From Massilistercora timonensis (GTDB lineage Bacteria; Bacillota; Clostridia; Lachnospirales; Lachnospiraceae): 64,000 nt of DNA. The stretch lies in assembly GCF_900312975.1 (NCBI RefSeq), contig NZ_LT990039.1, positions 496,001 through 560,000 of the forward strand. The letters are read 5' to 3'. How positions within the stretch are numbered: position 1 is the first letter of the stretch; each line of letters opens with the position of its first letter. The notes below the pieces were generated by a model. The model saw only the letters and a list, made by a program, of their open reading frames with translations, made no database searches and was not told the origin of the DNA. The translations under genes and the position numbers were made by a program. Positions 1 to 9,279 of the stretch are shown piece after piece.

Positions 1-375
1 CAGGCTTCGCACTGCCGGCTCCAGACGGCTGCCCCCGGAGGTGGCGAAGACCACAATCTCTTTCCCGGTAAGGTCGTTATTCTCTATAAAGGTATTCACC
101 GCATGAGGCGCCACAGCCCACCAGATGGGGAACCCTACGTACACTCTGTCGTAGCCGGAAAGATCCGTCTTCTCCTCTGCCAGTTCCGGCCGGGAGGCGG
201 GATCATTCATCTCCACAGAGCTGCGGCTTTTGCTGTTGGTCCAGTCCAGATCCGCCCGGGAATACTCCCTGGCCGGCCGGATCTCGTGGAGGTCCGCTCC
301 CACCGCCTGGGCAAGCTGCTCTGCCGCCCGCTTTGTCACACCGCTTGCAGAAAAATACGTTACCAATCGTTTCAT
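1..375 (-). CDS. Flavodoxin family protein (3' end cut off by window)
   Basis: The minus-strand frame runs from an ATG at 375 off the left edge and encodes about 125 visible residues. The N-terminus MKRLVTYFSASGVTKRAAEQ is the beta-strand plus FMN phosphate-binding loop of flavodoxins. The later GYDRVYVGFPIWWAVAP and VVFATSGGS segments match the isoalloxazine-contact regions. Flavodoxins of this kind bind FMN and act as small cytoplasmic electron carriers or quinone/nitro reductases. A GGAGGG ribosome site precedes two adjacent ATGs (378 and 375). I chose 375 because it gives the usual MKxLVxYFS start. Two palindromic operator-like sites lie just upstream, so a divergent or local repressor probably controls it. 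The family is clear; the physiological partner is not. Confidence 0.85.
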   Translation of the reverse strand, partial: MKRLVTYFSASGVTKRAAEQLAQAVGADLHEIRPAREYSRADLDWTNSKSRSSVEMNDPASRPELAEEKTDLSGYDRVYVGFPIWWAVAPHAVNTFIENNDLTGKEIVVFATSGGSRLEPAVRSL

Positions 376-400
376 CATAAATCCCTCCCGAAAAAAATAT

Positions 401-449
401 TCTGACACCGTGTCAATTTTTTACGTCCCTATTTTGACACAATGTCAGA
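401..449 (-). promoter_or_regulatory. Paired palindromic operator upstream of the flavodoxin gene
   Basis: Two 13-bp palindromes built on TGACA/TGTCA lie at 403-415 (TGACACCGTGTCA) and 435-447 (TGACACAATGTCA). Their starts are 32 bp apart, about three helical turns, between the flavodoxin start and the upstream terminator. Dyads of this type are typical of TetR-family repressors. No regulator gene is visible in the window, so the assignment is inference. Confidence 0.55.
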
Positions 450-496
450 ATAAATTCAAATACTTTTTTTACATATCTTTCCATGCCTTTTGGGCA

Positions 497-531
497 TAAA
501 AAAGTCCTCTGGCGCCGATTGCCAGAGGACT
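497..531 (-). terminator. Rho-independent terminator of the CheB-CheR gene
   Basis: An 11-bp stem (503-513 with 521-531, AGTCCTCTGGC and its complement) with a 7-nt loop is followed on the minus strand by a run of six T. It lies 17 bp past the stop codon of the CheB-CheR fusion. Confidence 0.85.
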
Positions 532-547
532 CTCTTTTTCGTCTGCT

Positions 548-3076
548 CTATTTTGCTTCGGATCCCACACCCAGACTGTCGATGATGGTGATAACCAGCC
601 CCCGGATGCTGTTTTCCGTGGTCCGGTAAGGCGCAATACGCAAGGTATAGTAGCGCCCATTCATGGCTGTCACCTCCCGGTCAATAGGTACCAGGTTCTT
701 CAGTACGTCTTTCGCGTCTTTGATGATGTCTTCCTCCGGGAAGCTGTGGGCAAAGATCTGGAAGGAACGTCCCACATCATGCTCCATCAACTGGAACTCT
801 CTCCCCACATATTCAGTAAATTTCCGGATATTCAGATTGCTGTCCACAAACAGGATCCCGATCATCGTGGAGGACAGGAAGTTGGACAAATCGTTAGTCA
901 GCATCGTCAGTTCATCCAGCTTCTGCTGATACTCTGTATTCACTGTGTATAATTCTTCGTTTACCGACTGCAGCTCCTCATTGGAACTCTGAAGCTCCTC
1001 ATTTGCTGTCAGCAGTTCCTCGTTAGCTGCCTGCAGCTCTTCATTGACCGTCTCCAGTTCTCCGATGGTGGATTTCAGGTCGTTCTGTGACTCATGAAGC
1101 TCCTGCTCCAGATCTGCGATCCTTCTGGCCGCCGTAGTATCCACGTCATATTTCTCAGTCACTCCCTGCAGCTCGATCTCACGATTCTCGTTAAACAGTA
1201 CCGCGATCAGCCCGGTGTCCTCCCTGTCCCTTCCGGAAATCGGGCTGACTGTCAGATCAATGGTCCTGCGGCCGGAGACACAATCTACCGTAATGCCGGT
1301 GTAAGTAACTGCAACATGCTCAGACCTGCACCGGTTCAGCGCAGTGGATGCCACAAGACTGATATCCTTATTGACCATACTGAAGAAATTAAAGGTCGCT
1401 TTCCCCGGCGCGATAGCCAGATACTCCTGATAATCTCCAAAGAAATGGATCACCTGGTTCCCCTCGTTGACCACAACCGTCGCCGGGAGGAACTGCTCCA
1501 GGAAATGCACATATGTATTCTCCAGTGTATAATCTACTGCTTCCCGGTCCGCCGCGCTGGCAGTCCTGGGCAGGACTGTCTGTACGTTGGGAATGTGGAA
1601 AGCAGGCGGTAAAAACTCATCCACCTTTCCTTCTCCTTTGTGAACATAGATTTTCTCCAAATTGCAGACTGGCGTGAACACATTCACATATTCGCCTGCC
1701 GTCTCGCTCTTGCCAAGGAACAGATAGCCTCCGTTCTTCAGTGCGGAATGGAAAATCCCAAACAACGATCTTTGCAGTACCGGCTGGAAATAGATCATCA
1801 CATTCCGGCAGCTGATCAGATCCAGCTTGCCAAACGGCGGATCTGAAAGCATATTATGGGGAGCAAAGATGATCATCCGGCGGATCTCCTTGGAGATCAT
1901 ATACTGATCGTTTTTCTTGGTAAAAAACCGGGCCAGACGCTCGCTGGAAACATCATCCAGGATACTCTCTGTATAGATGCCCTTTCCTGCCTGTTCAATG
2001 GCCTTGGTATCCACATCTGTGGCAAAGATCTTGATATCCCGGTGTACATTCAGCTCCTCCAGTACCTCCCGGAACAGGATCGCCAGAGAATATGCCTCCT
2101 CCCCTGTGGAACAGCCCGCGCTCCAGACACGGATAGGCTCTTTTTCTTCTGCCCGCTCTACGATTTCATAGATCACTGTGGATTTTAATTTCTCAAAATA
2201 TTCCGGATCCCGGAAGAAATTCGTCACTCCGATCAGGATTTCCTTCACCAGGATATCTGCCTCTTCGATCTGATGTTCCAGAAGATTCACATAACCCTGG
2301 AGATTCTGGCTGTGGGTGACCACCATCCGGCGTTCGATCCGCCGCAGCACCGTAGTCCGCTTATAATTGGTGAAGTCAATCCCGCTTGCCTTCTTCAGGA
2401 TGGCGTAGATCCTGGGAAATGTTTCCTCATCTGTGAAAAACTCTTCCTGCTCCTGAGGCTGAAGCAACGTAGGATAATTGGAGAAGTTCAGGATCTCATC
2501 TACGATCTCTTCCGGAGAGAGGACAAAGTCCGCAAGCCCGGTATTGATGGCGCTTCTTGGCATCCCGTCGAACTTCGCCGTCTCCGGGCGCTGAATGATA
2601 ACCAGCCCGCCGTTTTCCTTCACCGCCTTGATCCCGCTGGTCCCGTCTGAACCCGTTCCTGACAGCACCACTGCGATGGCTTTCTCCTTCTTCTCCACGG
2701 CCAGCGACGCGAAAAATATATCGATGGGGTGATTCAGGGTCCCCTGGACATAATCTACCAGCATCAGCTTTCCCTGCCGCAGGATCAGATTTTTCTTGGG
2801 CGGGATCAGATATACCGTATTTTCCTGGACTTCCATCTCGTTTTCTGCCTGGATCACCATCATTTCCGTATGTTTCCCCAGGATATCCGCCATCAGGCTC
2901 TTATAATCCGGAGACAAATGCTGGATCACAACGAAACTCATCCCGCTGTTTCCCGGCATATGCTGGAAAAACTGCTGAAGCGCCTCCAGCCCTCCGGCAG
3001 AAGCGCCGATCCCCACCACAAGCGGGGATTGCTGTTCTGTCTCCGGGGTATATTCCATCCTGTTTTCTTCCGACAT
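548..3076 (-). CDS. CheB-CheR fusion with coiled coil and PAS domain
   Basis: This 842-residue protein fuses a chemotaxis methylesterase, a methyltransferase and a sensor tail. Residues about 18-200 are CheB-like, with GASAGG holding catalytic Ser26, His53 in VIQHLSP, and the Asp in SGTGSDGTSG. There is no receiver domain. The next segment is CheR: an N-terminal DFTNYKRTTVLRRIERR helix, the SAM-binding WSAGCSTGEEAYSLA loop, and ISCRNVMIYF. A leucine/glutamate-rich coiled coil made of NEELQ-type repeats precedes a PAS domain. An ATG 21 nt further upstream is rejected because the GGAGGAGG ribosome site lies inside that extension. It starts 37 nt after the stop of the c-di-GMP protein, so the two are probably co-transcribed. 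No other chemotaxis genes are present, so this may be a receptor-independent signalling protein. Confidence 0.93.
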   Translation of the reverse strand: MSEENRMEYTPETEQQSPLVVGIGASAGGLEALQQFFQHMPGNSGMSFVVIQHLSPDYKSLMADILGKHTEMMVIQAENEMEVQENTVYLIPPKKNLILRQGKLMLVDYVQGTLNHPIDIFFASLAVEKKEKAIAVVLSGTGSDGTSGIKAVKENGGLVIIQRPETAKFDGMPRSAINTGLADFVLSPEEIVDEILNFSNYPTLLQPQEQEEFFTDEETFPRIYAILKKASGIDFTNYKRTTVLRRIERRMVVTHSQNLQGYVNLLEHQIEEADILVKEILIGVTNFFRDPEYFEKLKSTVIYEIVERAEEKEPIRVWSAGCSTGEEAYSLAILFREVLEELNVHRDIKIFATDVDTKAIEQAGKGIYTESILDDVSSERLARFFTKKNDQYMISKEIRRMIIFAPHNMLSDPPFGKLDLISCRNVMIYFQPVLQRSLFGIFHSALKNGGYLFLGKSETAGEYVNVFTPVCNLEKIYVHKGEGKVDEFLPPAFHIPNVQTVLPRTASAADREAVDYTLENTYVHFLEQFLPATVVVNEGNQVIHFFGDYQEYLAIAPGKATFNFFSMVNKDISLVASTALNRCRSEHVAVTYTGITVDCVSGRRTIDLTVSPISGRDREDTGLIAVLFNENREIELQGVTEKYDVDTTAARRIADLEQELHESQNDLKSTIGELETVNEELQAANEELLTANEELQSSNEELQSVNEELYTVNTEYQQKLDELTMLTNDLSNFLSSTMIGILFVDSNLNIRKFTEYVGREFQLMEHDVGRSFQIFAHSFPEEDIIKDAKDVLKNLVPIDREVTAMNGRYYTLRIAPYRTTENSIRGLVITIIDSLGVGSEAK

Positions 3077-3112
3077 CTTACAATACCTCCTCCGCATTTT
3101 CCTTACTTTTCT

Positions 3113-6100
3113 CTAACTCAAATATTGCTTTTCAAATTCCTGGGACGACAGAGGTCTGGCATAATAATACCCCTGTCCGTAGATACAGCCCGCGGCCAGA
3201 AGCGCGTCTCTTTGCTGAACGGTCTCTACTCCTTCCGCCACACATTTCATATGGAAATTCTTACAGATCTCCGTAATGTTCTGCACCAGCATCCCACTGA
3301 TCTCATTTCCGGGAAGATCGTTCACCAGACTGCGGTCCAATTTCACGGTGCTGAACTGGATATTGCTGAGTACCGACATATTGGCATATCCTGTACCAAA
3401 ATCGTCCAGTTCAAACAGGATCCCACAGTGTTCGAAATCCCGCACGATCTGTGCCAGGGTGGCATTCTCCATATCTCCGGCCGTCTCTGTGATCTCCAGT
3501 TCGATCTGATCTGCCGGGATCTCCGGATAGCGGCTCTGGATCGCCAGTACGGAAGCCAGCGCCGTGGGATTAAACAAGGTAATCCGGGATATATTGATGG
3601 AAACTTTCGGCAGAGGAATGCCTCTTCCCTTCCAGTCGCTCAGCTGCTTCATCACCGCTTCCAGCATGAAAAGATCCAGTTCCCGCACAGAACCCGTATG
3701 TTCCAGTTCCTCGATAAACTGGGCCGGCACAAGGATCGTTCCATCCGGGTCCACCCCTCTTGCCAGCGCTTCCGCGCCGGTCATCTGGCCGCTTCTCATA
3801 TCGATCTTCGGCTGGAAATAGGGAACGAACCGGGTATTGGCATACTCCTGATCCTCCAGGGTAAGCCCCTCGTCCGCATTTGCCGTCCAGTCATCGGCTT
3901 CCAGCCCATTCTTGTCGTTTATCATGATCTTCTGGGCTTCCCGCACCATATTGCTGGCGGAAAAGATCCCTTCAGCCCAGACATAACCCATCCGCACTTT
4001 TCTCGGATATCTGCGCTGGATCACAGTCCGCAGTCTGTTGCAGCGGGCTCCGAACACTTCCTGGGTGGTATTGGGGAAAAGCACCACAAATTCCGTATCC
4101 CAGGTTCGGAAGATATAAGCTCTTCCGAAGATCTTCGCCAGCATCTCAGACAAATACAAAAGAAGCCTCTTGCCGTATTCAAATCCAAACCGGTTGTTAA
4201 GATCTGTAAAATACGGCACATCCATAGCCACCGCCCCCATGGAAGTATAAGAATCTGAATTCAGGGAATAGATCACATCCAGATAAGAACTCAGATTGGG
4301 CAGACTGGTAAGGGTATCGTGATCCGGGATCGCCGCCCGCTCTTTCTGAAGCTGGAACCGCCGCTCTTCATTCTGGATATAGGGCACCAGGGTCTCCAGA
4401 AGGGTAACATCCCCATGCAGTTTCTGAGGATTCTCCACACAGAGGAACCCTTGTGTCTCTTCATCCCGCCTGATCGGGAACGCGATGAAATGCCACCGCC
4501 TGTTGACGCCGCCTTCTTCCGATGCCAGATTCGGCGTGTCTGTGGAGATAGCTTTTCCCTCTTTCAGGCATCTTTTCAACAGTGGGATGTCTTTTACCTT
4601 CATCCCGGACATAATATTACGGATACTCTGCTTGGAATCACTGGTCCACTCATGAGCCATTGTCAGTGTCTGTTCATCTTCTCCCAGTACCAGGAAATAC
4701 ACTCTGGAAGCCTGATAATATTCCCCAATGGAAGAAAGCGCGCTTAAAATGGACGCCTCCATGGTTCCCGCCGTCAGCATATCGGTCACACAGTGGAAGG
4801 CAGTATTCTGCTCTTCTTTCGTAAGTGGGCGCTCTGGTTTTTCTTTCTGCACCTGGATCTCTTCCTCTTTGTTCTCCCTGCGCAGCCCTACCCAGCTCCA
4901 GTCTTCATCTTTGCCGGGAAATACCACGGTATCCACCGCCACATCCTTCCAGACCTCACACAGATATCCGGCCTTAAGCCTCAAAATCTCGTAATCCACT
5001 TCATTCATCTGGCCCGCCACGGTTCCTGCCACAAAACGCGTGGCCACAATGTCGATAATATTTGGCATGGAGATCCGCAGATAAGCAAAAGCATCTTCGA
5101 TTCTTCGCTTCCCGTCAAACTTCGTCCCGATCTGAGGGAAGAAGACCATCATGGAATCCTGCCGGTACTGCCCCAGGATACAGTCGGCTCCAAGAGCCAG
5201 GGACAAAGCCGCTGCCACAAACTGCCGGAGATCTCTGCTCTTCTCTTCGTCATTCCACGGCTCTCCGATCATACGGATCATCGTCAGCGCACAGTTCCCC
5301 TGCCCGCCTCCCTGGAGCAGCTTCTCCACGATCCTGGCAAAAGTCTCTTCGGCATAGAGCCCGCTTACCGGATCCCTTTTCACCGGCTCTTCCGCCATCT
5401 TCTCCCAGTCGTGCCGCTTCTGCATATCACACAGACAGGCGTACATCCGAATATCTTCTGTCTTGGAATCTTTCACAAGGTTAACGGATGCCGACATCCA
5501 GCGGATATTTCCGCCTTCATCCACCCTCTGATAATCTGTTCTCGACCAGTATTCTCCCCGGTCATACGCCGCCAGCAGATTCTCCCGGTCAAACTGTTTC
5601 CCAAACTCCTCTTCCTTGGTTTTGGTAAACATCTGGATCTGACCGGCATGTAAAAGTTCTGAATAGGTCTTTCCCCACGTCCACGCCGTTTGATCGATCC
5701 CGCCGATCCAGACTTCATCCATAGAGTCCGCGGTAAGATTGACCTTCATCCTAAGCAGAAGACTTCCAAATACCGCTTCCGGCAGCGGGCGCCTCTGGAT
5801 CGCATCGCTTCCAAGTCCCGCCATGCTGGGAAGCTTTGACTGCACGCCGATCGCCTTCACCGGAAGCCCGTCCCGGTCGTAGGTCATACGGTAGGAAAGG
5901 GACACCCATCCATAACAGTTGTTGACTCTGTCCCGTATGATGAAATTCCCGCTCCCCGCGGCCTTCCCTGCCAGCAGATTCTCTGCGAAATCACGAAAAT
6001 CCGCGGCAGAATCCGTATGAATGATCCCCTGGTCCAAAAAAGACCATGGAAAATCTTCAATCGCGGTCTCCTCCAGACAACATTGTTTTTCCACATTATA

Positions 6101-7165
6101 GGTGTTAAATGTCCGGGTTCCCAGATCCACCTCCCACAGGATATGCGGCATCTGCCGGAAGGCGACCCGCAGTCTTTCGTTGCTCTCCTGAAGCTGCCTG
6201 TCTTTCTCGATCACTTCTGAAATATCGGTGGATATTTCCAGCATAACAGGATACAGACTTCCGGGATATGCCACTTTTGTCAGACGAACATGACGCCAGC
6301 GCCAGTGTTTTCCATCGCCTGACGCCCGGTGAACGTGATCGGAGGGCTCTTCCTTCTGTGCGCCCTCCCGGATCATCTGGATATAATCCTCCCTATAGTC
6401 CGGATGAATTACCACCTGATCCAGATCACAGGGCAGAGATAACTTCTCCGGTTCGATCCCCAGCATATGATAAAAACCCTGGTTCGCATAGATCACTTTG
6501 ATCTCCGGTCCAACCTCCAGAAGACTGACGCTCCCGTCCAGATATTTCAGCAGCGTATCCAGAGAGATCGGCTCGCTCTTATGCCGCCCCCCTGCCCTAT
6601 CACTGGCGCCAGCTTCCGATTGATCCGTAAATACACAGGAACTCCCCCTGCCATTATTCTTCGCTTCATAAAGAGCCGCGGCCGCCTGGCCAAACAATTT
6701 CTCAAATGTTATCTCATCACCGGAAGCCACATAGGCCCCCACACAGGCAGTCACACAAACCTCTGACTTTTCTCCCGTTTCAAACCGGACTCCTTCACAG
6801 ATCTCCCTGGCCTTTTCAGTTGCATCCTTTACAGAAAATCTTCCTGACATAAAAGCCAGAAATTCCTTTTCTCCGATCCGGCTCACAAGATCCGAGGCCT
6901 TAAAAAAGGCCGAAAGCCTCTGTCCGGCACAATGCGCCAGATGCGCTTTCTCCTTCTGTCCCAGTTTCTCCTTCGCATTATACGTATCGTCAAATTCGAT
7001 CATAAATACAGCGCAGAGATCTTTTTCCGACATCTGCTCCAGGCACCATGTAATATGTTCCCGGATCGACGGACCATCCAGAAGCTCTGGCTGTTTATGT
7101 CTGTATTTGGGTGTCAGACTCTTTGTGCTGCGCTTTCCGGCTTCTGGTCTCATTCTCTCGCTCAT
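3113..7165 (-). CDS. Large PAS/GAF protein with degenerate GGDEF domains and an intact EAL phosphodiesterase
   Basis: This 1350-residue cytoplasmic signalling protein probably degrades cyclic di-GMP. The order is: degenerate GGDEF (signature GEKEF, about residues 50-190), PAS segments (about 200-600), a second eroded GGDEF (RQDSM at the signature), a GAF-like region (about 810-950), a third GGDEF with DTEF in place of GGDEF, and a C-terminal EAL domain. The EAL part keeps AEALAR, SINIS, ELEITE, DDFGTGYANMS, VKLDRSL, AEGVET and GQGYYYARPL, so metal and substrate residues look complete. No transmembrane segment is seen. A strong GGAGGGGG ribosome site precedes the ATG, and a clear sigma-A promoter lies at 7243-7271. 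It is probably co-transcribed with the CheB-CheR fusion. The degenerate GGDEFs may serve as GTP- or c-di-GMP-sensing modules; that is inference. Confidence 0.9.
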   Translation of the reverse strand: MSERMRPEAGKRSTKSLTPKYRHKQPELLDGPSIREHITWCLEQMSEKDLCAVFMIEFDDTYNAKEKLGQKEKAHLAHCAGQRLSAFFKASDLVSRIGEKEFLAFMSGRFSVKDATEKAREICEGVRFETGEKSEVCVTACVGAYVASGDEITFEKLFGQAAAALYEAKNNGRGSSCVFTDQSEAGASDRAGGRHKSEPISLDTLLKYLDGSVSLLEVGPEIKVIYANQGFYHMLGIEPEKLSLPCDLDQVVIHPDYREDYIQMIREGAQKEEPSDHVHRASGDGKHWRWRHVRLTKVAYPGSLYPVMLEISTDISEVIEKDRQLQESNERLRVAFRQMPHILWEVDLGTRTFNTYNVEKQCCLEETAIEDFPWSFLDQGIIHTDSAADFRDFAENLLAGKAAGSGNFIIRDRVNNCYGWVSLSYRMTYDRDGLPVKAIGVQSKLPSMAGLGSDAIQRRPLPEAVFGSLLLRMKVNLTADSMDEVWIGGIDQTAWTWGKTYSELLHAGQIQMFTKTKEEEFGKQFDRENLLAAYDRGEYWSRTDYQRVDEGGNIRWMSASVNLVKDSKTEDIRMYACLCDMQKRHDWEKMAEEPVKRDPVSGLYAEETFARIVEKLLQGGGQGNCALTMIRMIGEPWNDEEKSRDLRQFVAAALSLALGADCILGQYRQDSMMVFFPQIGTKFDGKRRIEDAFAYLRISMPNIIDIVATRFVAGTVAGQMNEVDYEILRLKAGYLCEVWKDVAVDTVVFPGKDEDWSWVGLRRENKEEEIQVQKEKPERPLTKEEQNTAFHCVTDMLTAGTMEASILSALSSIGEYYQASRVYFLVLGEDEQTLTMAHEWTSDSKQSIRNIMSGMKVKDIPLLKRCLKEGKAISTDTPNLASEEGGVNRRWHFIAFPIRRDEETQGFLCVENPQKLHGDVTLLETLVPYIQNEERRFQLQKERAAIPDHDTLTSLPNLSSYLDVIYSLNSDSYTSMGAVAMDVPYFTDLNNRFGFEYGKRLLLYLSEMLAKIFGRAYIFRTWDTEFVVLFPNTTQEVFGARCNRLRTVIQRRYPRKVRMGYVWAEGIFSASNMVREAQKIMINDKNGLEADDWTANADEGLTLEDQEYANTRFVPYFQPKIDMRSGQMTGAEALARGVDPDGTILVPAQFIEELEHTGSVRELDLFMLEAVMKQLSDWKGRGIPLPKVSINISRITLFNPTALASVLAIQSRYPEIPADQIELEITETAGDMENATLAQIVRDFEHCGILFELDDFGTGYANMSVLSNIQFSTVKLDRSLVNDLPGNEISGMLVQNITEICKNFHMKCVAEGVETVQQRDALLAAGCIYGQGYYYARPLSSQEFEKQYLS

Positions 7166-7242
7166 TCTTTTTTACCCCCTCCCCTCCAAATTTTTACAGG
7201 GGTGCTTATTGACATGTTAATGGCTAGTATATTCTATTGTCC

Positions 7243-7271
7243 ATTATAGACCTATTTTTCAGTATATTCAA
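7243..7271 (-). promoter_or_regulatory. Sigma-A promoter of the EAL/CheB-CheR operon
   Basis: On the minus strand, TTGAAT (7266-7271) and TATAAT (7243-7248) are separated by exactly 17 bp. They lie about 77 nt upstream of the start codon at 7165. Confidence 0.75.
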
Positions 7272-7292
7272 CAAAAAACCGTTAAATTTTCA

Positions 7293-7320
7293 ACAAAAAA
7301 GCCACTATGCGTGGCTTTTT
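7293..7320 (-). terminator. Terminator after the Na/Pi symporter gene
   Basis: The stem GCCAC (7301-7305) / GTGGC (7311-7315) is flanked by A6 and T7, so it can work in both directions. It lies 7 nt beyond the symporter stop and upstream of the next promoter. Confidence 0.8.
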
Positions 7321-7326
7321 TTCCCT

Positions 7327-9135
7327 TTATTCTGTTTCCTCCGCCTCCATGCTCTTTCCATGGCTGCTCTCATTTCCCAGATCATATTTCTGGCTGTATT
7401 TTGTAAAATAAGAATAGTATTCCATGCCTTCTCCGGCGTAAACCCTGGAGTCATGGATATGGATATCCTCTCCGTCCTCCCCGCTTTTCTCCATGGCCGA
7501 TACAATGCTGGCACAGTGGGCTGCGATACGGGTGAAACTGTTCAGGATATCATTGAAGACCGTGCCTTCTTCCAGGCCGCAGGCTCCGCTTCCCAGCCGG
7601 ATCACATGGTTGTGCTTCAGCTCGTCGCACAGGTTGGTGATCACCACGCCCAGAGGCGATACCTTGGCGCCCTCGTTTTGATCCTCTTCTGTAAATGCTT
7701 TGGCAGTGATGTTCATAACCTCCCGCACGGCCCCCATTACCACGTTCAGCTCATCCATAGCTTCTTCCGAGAAGGTCAGCCTGCTTTCCTGCATCTCATT
7801 GGACAAATGCGCAATATAAGACGCATGGTCCCCGATCCGCTCAAAGTCGCTGATGGTGCTAAGATAAAGGGACATCCGCCGGGACTGGGCCGTGGTCAGC
7901 TCCTTCTTCGTCAGCCGCATAAGATAAGCCCCAAGCCGGGTCTCATATTTATCGATCAGGTCCTCCTTGCGCAACACTTTCTCAAAGCGGTCCTGGTCGT
8001 ACTCATTCAGAAGATTCATGGCCCGGTTTACATTTTTCCGCACCTTCTTTGCCATTCCGGATATAACGCGCTGGCACTGGCCCATGGCAAGTGCCGGATA
8101 GATCACCAGACGCTCCTCCAGAAGCTCCAGATCCGCCTCTTCTTCCATATCTTCCTTCGAATCCTTCACCAGCATGCAGACCAGCTTCTCCAGCTTGGGG
8201 ATAAACGGGAACAGCACGCACACCGTGGCTACACGGAAAATGGTATTGATAAATGCTACTGACACCGGCGTCATGATCCGGTCTAGGAACCCAAAATGCA
8301 GGAATCCATTGGCGGTATAGAACACGATCCCCCAGAAGATCATCCCAAACAGGTCGTTGAGAAGATAGATAAGAGCCGTCCGCTTCCCGTTCTTATTGGC
8401 GCCGATGGAAGAGATCAGCACCGGGCAGGCCGCTCCCACGCCGATTCCCAGCACAATAGGAAATGCACTGGCAAAGGTCAGGATCCCGGTCACAGACAAA
8501 GCCTGCAGCACACCTACCGCCGCCGACGCGCTCTGCAGCACCGCGGTAAATGCGATCCCCACCAGGATTCCCATCAGAGGATTGGAGAACATGGTAAGCA
8601 TGCTGACGAAAAATTCATTTTCCCGCAGAGGCTCCACCGCCCCGCTCATGGTCTGCATCCCCATCATCAGGATGGCGAATCCCAGCATGATATTGCCCAT
8701 ATTCCGATAGACGGATCGCTTGCCGAACATCCGCAGCACGATACCCACAACCGCCACGATGGCCGAGATGGTCGCCGTGGACAGGATCGTCGCCCATCCT
8801 CCGGAACCCTCGATATAGGACAGACACAGGATCCATCCTGTGATACTTGTCCCGATATTGGCTCCCATAATGATACTGATGGCCTGCCGCAGCTTCATCA
8901 TCATGGAATTGACGAAACCGATCACCATCACCGTCGTGGCGGAGGAGGACTGGATCACGCAGGTCACCCCCGCCCCCAGGGCAACTCCCTTCAAGGGTGT
9001 ATTGGTCATCTTATACAAAAATGTTTCCAGCTTGTCGCCGGCCACCATCTTCAGTCCGTCTCCCATCAGAAGCATGCCATAGAGGAACATGGCTACGCCG
9101 CTTAACAGAGCCAGGACCATTGAAAATATTTCCAT
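7327..9135 (-). CDS. Na/Pi-cotransporter family protein with PhoU-like tail
   Basis: This 602-residue membrane protein probably couples sodium and phosphate uptake. The N-terminal 300 residues are hydrophobic and contain the two family repeats: GVTCVIQSSSATTVMVIGF and a diverged AVLQSASAAVGVLQAL. The paired QS-rich loops mark the PF02690 fold. The C-terminal half is soluble and helical, from about residue 345 to 560, and resembles the PhoU domain usually found in these proteins. Length is normal for NptA-like members. The ribosome site is weak (AAAGAG). The gene stands alone between two terminators. Substrate is inferred from the family. Confidence 0.92.
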   Translation of the reverse strand: MEIFSMVLALLSGVAMFLYGMLLMGDGLKMVAGDKLETFLYKMTNTPLKGVALGAGVTCVIQSSSATTVMVIGFVNSMMMKLRQAISIIMGANIGTSITGWILCLSYIEGSGGWATILSTATISAIVAVVGIVLRMFGKRSVYRNMGNIMLGFAILMMGMQTMSGAVEPLRENEFFVSMLTMFSNPLMGILVGIAFTAVLQSASAAVGVLQALSVTGILTFASAFPIVLGIGVGAACPVLISSIGANKNGKRTALIYLLNDLFGMIFWGIVFYTANGFLHFGFLDRIMTPVSVAFINTIFRVATVCVLFPFIPKLEKLVCMLVKDSKEDMEEEADLELLEERLVIYPALAMGQCQRVISGMAKKVRKNVNRAMNLLNEYDQDRFEKVLRKEDLIDKYETRLGAYLMRLTKKELTTAQSRRMSLYLSTISDFERIGDHASYIAHLSNEMQESRLTFSEEAMDELNVVMGAVREVMNITAKAFTEEDQNEGAKVSPLGVVITNLCDELKHNHVIRLGSGACGLEEGTVFNDILNSFTRIAAHCASIVSAMEKSGEDGEDIHIHDSRVYAGEGMEYYSYFTKYSQKYDLGNESSHGKSMEAEETE

Positions 9136-9179
9136 AACTTTTTCTCTTTCGTTCTGTGTCCCCCTATCCGGGGTGTGAA

Positions 9180-9221
9180 ATAAAAGAACCTTATCCGTAT
9201 AGACTCACGGATAAGGTTCTT
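9180..9221 (-). terminator. Terminator of the rpsB-tsf operon
   Basis: A 15-bp perfect stem (9184-9198 with 9207-9221, AAGAACCTTATCCGT) with an 8-nt loop is followed on the minus strand by TTTTATTT, downstream of tsf. Confidence 0.8.
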
Positions 9222-9279
9222 CTTCGTTCTCTGTCGCACTTATTCTGCGGTTCATCTTCGTCCTGCGGACTTGATTCAC

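Noticed and set aside
2729-4258. Long plus-strand frame of 509 codons
   Set aside because: It lies opposite two well-supported minus-strand genes, spans their junction, has no ribosome site and no recognisable domain.
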